DNA from: Actinomadura craniellae
GTDB lineage: Bacteria; Actinomycetota; Actinomycetes; Streptosporangiales; Streptosporangiaceae
NCBI RefSeq assembly: GCF_003289645.1
Contig: NZ_QLYX01000012.1
Location: forward strand, 1 to 64,000
Length of the DNA stretch: 64,000 nt
Direction: 5' to 3'
The first letter of the stretch is position 1; each line of letters opens with the position of its first letter. Below the pieces are notes generated by a model that saw nothing but the letters and a program-made list of their open reading frames with translations, made no database searches and was not told where the DNA came from. Of the stretch, positions 61,138 through 64,000 are shown piece by piece. Both the position numbers and the translations under genes were made by a program.

Positions 61138-62033
61138 TTCGCACCTCCCTGCGGGCGCACCACGGTGGCGGCGACCTCCTCCAGCACGTCGAGGCTCCCC
61201 TGGTAGGGGAACTCCGGCCGGGGCCAGTGCACGGCGAGGTCGGTGAAGCCGGCCCCGGCGAACAGCCCGGCCGCGTCCCGGTAGGTCTCGGCCGAGTCGA
61301 GCACCCCGCCGACGGCCGCGTCGGTGATCAGCAGCCGGTCTAGTTCGGTGGGGTCGCGGCCGGCGGCCTCGCACGCCGCGTCGACCGCCGCGTTCTGCTC
61401 CTTCAGCAGCGGCAGCGCCTGGTCGTAGCGCTCGGCCTCGAACGCGTTGGGCTTCCCGCTGGTCACCCAGATGTCGGCGAAGCGGGCCGCCAGGGCCATG
61501 CCGCGGGGCCCGGTCGCCGCGACGGCGAGGGGCACCCGGGGGGACTGGACGCAGCCCGGCTCCATGCGCACCCCGACGGCCCGGTAGTGGACGCCCTCGT
61601 AGGAGGTCACCGGCCTGCGCAGCAGCCGGTCCAGCAACTCCACGAACTCGGCGAACCGGATGCCCCGCTCGCGCGGCGACAGCACGGCGTCGCCGCGGAT
61701 CTCGGCGTCGTAGCCGACCGGCGACCCGGCCCCCACCCCGCAGACCAGCCGGCCCGCGGAGATGTCGTCCAGCGTCATGAGCTCCTTGGCCAGGTTCACC
61801 GGATGCCGGAAGTTGGGGCTGGCGACGAGGGTGCCGAGCTTGATCGTCGAGGTGGCGGTGGCCGCCGCCGTCAGCGTCGGGACGGTGGCGAACCAGGGCT
61901 TGTCACCGAGCCACCGCCACATGAGGTGGTCGTAGGTCCACGCGTGCTCGAAGCCCAGCCGCTCGGCGGCCGACCAGATCTCCCGGGCCCGGCTCCAGCG
62001 GTGCTCGGGCAGGATCACCACGCCGTGACGCAT
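61134..62033 (-). CDS. F420-dependent reductase of the hydropyrrole pathway
   Basis: A 299-residue luciferase-like monooxygenase-fold (LLM) protein. It begins HGVVILPEHRW and has TYDHLMW, the family region KLGTLVASPNFRHPVNLAKE and GRLVCGVGAGSP that binds the cofactor tail, and a substrate loop near VPLAVAATGPRG. Homologues (LmbY/Orf7/SibT type) reduce an endocyclic imine or exocyclic double bond of the 4-substituted dihydropyrrole. F420 use is inferred from family and pathway. It overlaps the PhzF gene by ATGA and lies 12 bases after the tyrosine hydroxylase gene. Confidence 0.92.
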   Translation of the reverse strand: MRHGVVILPEHRWSRAREIWSAAERLGFEHAWTYDHLMWRWLGDKPWFATVPTLTAAATATSTIKLGTLVASPNFRHPVNLAKELMTLDDISAGRLVCGVGAGSPVGYDAEIRGDAVLSPRERGIRFAEFVELLDRLLRRPVTSYEGVHYRAVGVRMEPGCVQSPRVPLAVAATGPRGMALAARFADIWVTSGKPNAFEAERYDQALPLLKEQNAAVDAACEAAGRDPTELDRLLITDAAVGGVLDSAETYRDAAGLFAGAGFTDLAVHWPRPEFPYQGSLDVLEEVAATVVRPQGGAK

Positions 62034-62045
62034 CTCGTTCGCCTC

Positions 62046-62987
62046 CTACGTGTGGGCGGGCACGAGCCCCGCGGCGGTCTCCCCGACCCGGGAGAGGATC
62101 TTGAAGAGGCCGTACTCGCAGGCGATCACCTCGTCTTGGCCGTACTCCGCCGGCATCCGGGGGACGCCGTGGCCCAGCGGGTAGAGGTCGTTGGCGGCGA
62201 CGTCCAGGGCCACCGCCCGCAGCCGGCGCAGCAACTGGTCGACGATGCGGTCGGCCCGGGTCGGGGCCCGCAGCGTGAGGAAGTAGTTGTCGTAGAGGAC
62301 GGCGGTCTTGGCGGAGCTCTTGACCGACGTCTCCGACATGGACTGCTGGAGCAGCGACCGCCCGCTCGGCACGAGCTTGGCCGCGATGCCGTCATGGATC
62401 GTTTTGTGTGTTTCCACCGCGGCGCGCAGCCCCGCGGCCTCCGGGCCGTCCGTCCACGGCTGCGGGCGGCCGCGGAACAGCGCGCGCACCGGGCCGAAGT
62501 CCGGGGCCCACGTGCCGCTGAAACCCGGGTGCTGGAGGAACATGCTCGGCCTGATCAGGCCCGTGTAGACCGGGCGCGGGCAGGAGCCGGTGTAGAGCAG
62601 CATCGCGCAGTACCCGTGCGTGTAGGCGGTGAGCGCGTCCAGCTCGGCGGCGCTCGCCTGGCCGCGCTCGGCCACCGGCTTGATCAGCCGCCCCATGAGC
62701 TGCCAGACGGCGAAGGTGAGCTGGTGGCCGGTGATCCAGCGGAACCAGAACAACCGGTCGTAGGACTGGAACGGGTCGGCCTCCACCGGGGTGTCCCAGG
62801 CGCCGGTGAACGCCCGCAACTCCCGGCAGACCGCCGCGAAGTCGCCCTGCGGCGGGTCGCCCGCGGCCAGCGGCGCCATTCCGGGGACGGGCAGGGTCAG
62901 CGGTTCCAGCGCGTAGGGGAAATCGCCGAAGTCCCAGGACTCCAGGCTGGTGCGTTCGGTGAACGTGGTGTCGAGTCGGATTCCCAT
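62046..62987 (-). CDS. Heme-dependent L-tyrosine 3-hydroxylase
   Basis: A 313-residue protein of the LmbB2/Orf13/SibU family, heme peroxidase-like enzymes that turn L-tyrosine into L-DOPA with peroxide. Family segments are DRLFWFRWITGHQLTFAVWQ near the middle, THGYCAMLLYTGSCPRPVY, HKTIHDGIAAKLVPSG with candidate heme His residues, and SETSVKSSAKTAVLYDNYF followed by the Arg-rich end. It has no relation to pterin-dependent hydroxylases. It overlaps the L-DOPA dioxygenase gene by a single base (TGATG). This pair is a strong marker of the hydropyrrole pathway. Confidence 0.93.
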   Translation of the reverse strand: MGIRLDTTFTERTSLESWDFGDFPYALEPLTLPVPGMAPLAAGDPPQGDFAAVCRELRAFTGAWDTPVEADPFQSYDRLFWFRWITGHQLTFAVWQLMGRLIKPVAERGQASAAELDALTAYTHGYCAMLLYTGSCPRPVYTGLIRPSMFLQHPGFSGTWAPDFGPVRALFRGRPQPWTDGPEAAGLRAAVETHKTIHDGIAAKLVPSGRSLLQQSMSETSVKSSAKTAVLYDNYFLTLRAPTRADRIVDQLLRRLRAVALDVAANDLYPLGHGVPRMPAEYGQDEVIACEYGLFKILSRVGETAAGLVPAHT

Positions 62988-63475
62988 CAGTCGCCGCCCG
63001 GAATATAGGTGAACTCGAATTCCAGGCCGTTCACGTCGAGGACGTAAAGGCTCTGCACGCCTTCGGCATCGGTCACGATGTCGGTGGGCCCGTCGGGGCG
63101 GGCGAACGCGTACCGGCCGGAGCGGAACAGCTCGATCCACCGCTCGCGCACCTCGTGCAGTTCCGCCGGTGAATCCACTTCGACGCACACGTGCTGGAAC
63201 AGCGTCCCCCATCCGTCGGGGAGCGTGCGGGTGTGGCCGTCCCGGTCGAACAGGTGGAAGCGGACGCCGCCCGCCTCCACCTCGACCAGCCGGCGGATGC
63301 CGGGCAGCCGGCTGAGCGTCAGCTCAGAGAACCGGTCCAGCGACCAGTTCGGCTCGGCCCCGAAGAAGTCCCGGTACCAGGCCAGGCAGTTCTCCAGGTC
63401 GGCGGTCTGGATTCCCAGATGGTGGAATCCGAGGGCGACCTTCTCCCGGCCGGGAAGGGTGGATGTCTCGGGCAC
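62987..63475 (-). CDS. L-DOPA 2,3-extradiol dioxygenase, VOC family
   Basis: A 162-residue single-domain vicinal-oxygen-chelate protein of the LmbB1/Orf12/SibV family. Likely iron ligands are H18 or H19 in GFHHLGIQT, H95 in FQHVCVEVD and E152 or E154 in NGLEFEF. It cleaves the catechol ring of L-DOPA; the semialdehyde then cyclises to the pyrroline. The start is GTG (63475) with GAGGAGG eight bases upstream. It is the first gene of the hydropyrrole operon and sits 116 bases downstream of a good promoter. Confidence 0.93.
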   Translation of the reverse strand: MPETSTLPGREKVALGFHHLGIQTADLENCLAWYRDFFGAEPNWSLDRFSELTLSRLPGIRRLVEVEAGGVRFHLFDRDGHTRTLPDGWGTLFQHVCVEVDSPAELHEVRERWIELFRSGRYAFARPDGPTDIVTDAEGVQSLYVLDVNGLEFEFTYIPGGD

Positions 63476-63591
63476 GGCAAAGCCTCCTCACATCAGATTG
63501 AGGTCCATTGCCCAGTGCGGGAAGTCCGGCCGGGACTTTCGCTCGATCGATCAACCGGGATCAGAAAACGAAGTCACGAATACGGCGGACA

Positions 63592-63627
63592 GTAGAAGAA
63601 ACTACCTTCGCCCGCCCCGGCCTTCAA
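63592..63627 (-). promoter_or_regulatory. Promoter of the hydropyrrole operon, with shared motif
   Basis: On the minus strand TTGAAG (63622-63627) and TAGTTT (63599-63604) form -35 and -10 boxes 17 bases apart. GTAG-n6-CTAC (63592-63605) is an inverted repeat over the -10. The module equals that of the kynureninase operon: GGTTGAMG, 12 variable bases, then CGAAGRTAGTTT. Confidence 0.6.
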
Positions 63628-64000
63628 CCGGGGTGACTTCAGATGATTCATAGCCTTCCGTCAGGCGAACGTTAAACGCCGCGCGGCGGCTGATTTTCGG
63701 GGCGGCCGGCTCCCGGGACCGTCCCGCCGCCTCCGCCGCGGCTCCGCCCGGCCGGTCGAGCCGGCTCGGGCGCGGTCGTTCGCGGGGCTCCGGCGGCGGG
63801 TGCGATCGACCCTCCAGCGCCCCTCGTCACGACTGTCTACATAACGGTATTGGACATCTCCAAGACGGGAGGGGGCAAGGAATAGGACGATCTGTCCGGG
63901 ATACGTTTCGGTACCGGTGATTCACCAGAGCGTGTGGGCCACGCCCACGGGCCGCTCAGGATGAGCCGGTTCCCGGCGCTGATCTCGATGTCCCTCCGGT
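63628..64000. other. Right-end intergenic region
   Basis: No gene can be supported in the last 373 bases. Most is GC-rich without a clear start and ribosome site. A minus-strand frame without stop enters from the right edge and ends at a TAG at 63837-63839 (54 codons visible), and an ATG at 63961 opens a plus-strand frame into the edge. Either could belong to a gene beyond the window, but the visible part is too short to judge. Confidence 0.5.

Noticed and set aside
63837-64000. Possible C-terminal end of a minus-strand gene entering from the right edge
   Set aside because: Only 54 codons are visible, without a recognisable motif, and a competing plus-strand start exists; not enough to call.

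Overview
The window is about 70% G+C, uses GTG starts freely and packs its genes into long operons, most of them translationally coupled by ATGA, GTGA or TGATG overlaps. Together with the gene content (F420-type enzymes, a truncated UvrA-like resistance protein, an OvmZ-like regulator, a Thermobifida-type cutinase) this points to a chromosome segment of a high-GC filamentous actinomycete. The order Streptosporangiales (Actinomadura/Streptosporangium-like) is a guess, not a demonstrated assignment.

Left part (1-5750), housekeeping and accessory: the 5' part of cytochrome c oxidase subunit I with a coupled small membrane protein; a two-EF-hand protein; a two-component styrene/indole monooxygenase (StyA-like epoxidase plus flavin reductase) divergent from an AraC-type regulator; and a serine hydrolase of the class C beta-lactamase fold.

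Uncharacterised block (6112-23985): seven tightly packed plus-strand genes encode an 88-aa protein, an M14 zinc carboxypeptidase with a CFI-box-like C-terminal tail, a 1536-aa DUF6603-like/beta-propeller protein, a second seven-blade propeller, and three large proteins of 1067, 1735 and 602 aa that I cannot assign to any characterised family. The block ends in a strong hairpin and is the best candidate here for an undescribed system.

Middle part (24032-33003): a secreted alpha/beta hydrolase with a Calx-beta-like tail, an aldo/keto reductase, a solitary full-length elongation factor G, a secreted cutinase/PET-hydrolase-type polyesterase, a second aldo/keto reductase and a divergent XRE regulator.

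Right part (33195-63475): a biosynthetic gene cluster whose content matches a glycosylated pyrrolobenzodiazepine of the sibiromycin type. Four modules can be read. (1) Anthranilate branch: tryptophan 2,3-dioxygenase, arylformamidase-like hydrolase, kynurenine 3-monooxygenase, a C-methyltransferase, kynureninase and an anthraniloyl-type FAD hydroxylase. (2) Hydropyrrole branch from tyrosine: heme tyrosine hydroxylase, VOC L-DOPA dioxygenase, gamma-glutamyltransferase-like enzyme, PhzF-like isomerase and F420-dependent reductase. (3) Assembly: an A-PCP loading protein and a C-A-PCP-reductase protein. (4) Amino sugar: RmlA, RmlB, RmlC, TylCIII-type C-methyltransferase, WecE-type 4-aminotransferase, a further methyltransferase and a glycosyltransferase. 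A UvrA-like protein gives probable self-resistance; an atypical OmpR-type regulator and an OvmZ-like protein are likely regulators. Two operons (kynureninase and hydropyrrole) share a nearly identical promoter architecture. No transporter, tRNA, rRNA, IS element or CRISPR array was recognised.
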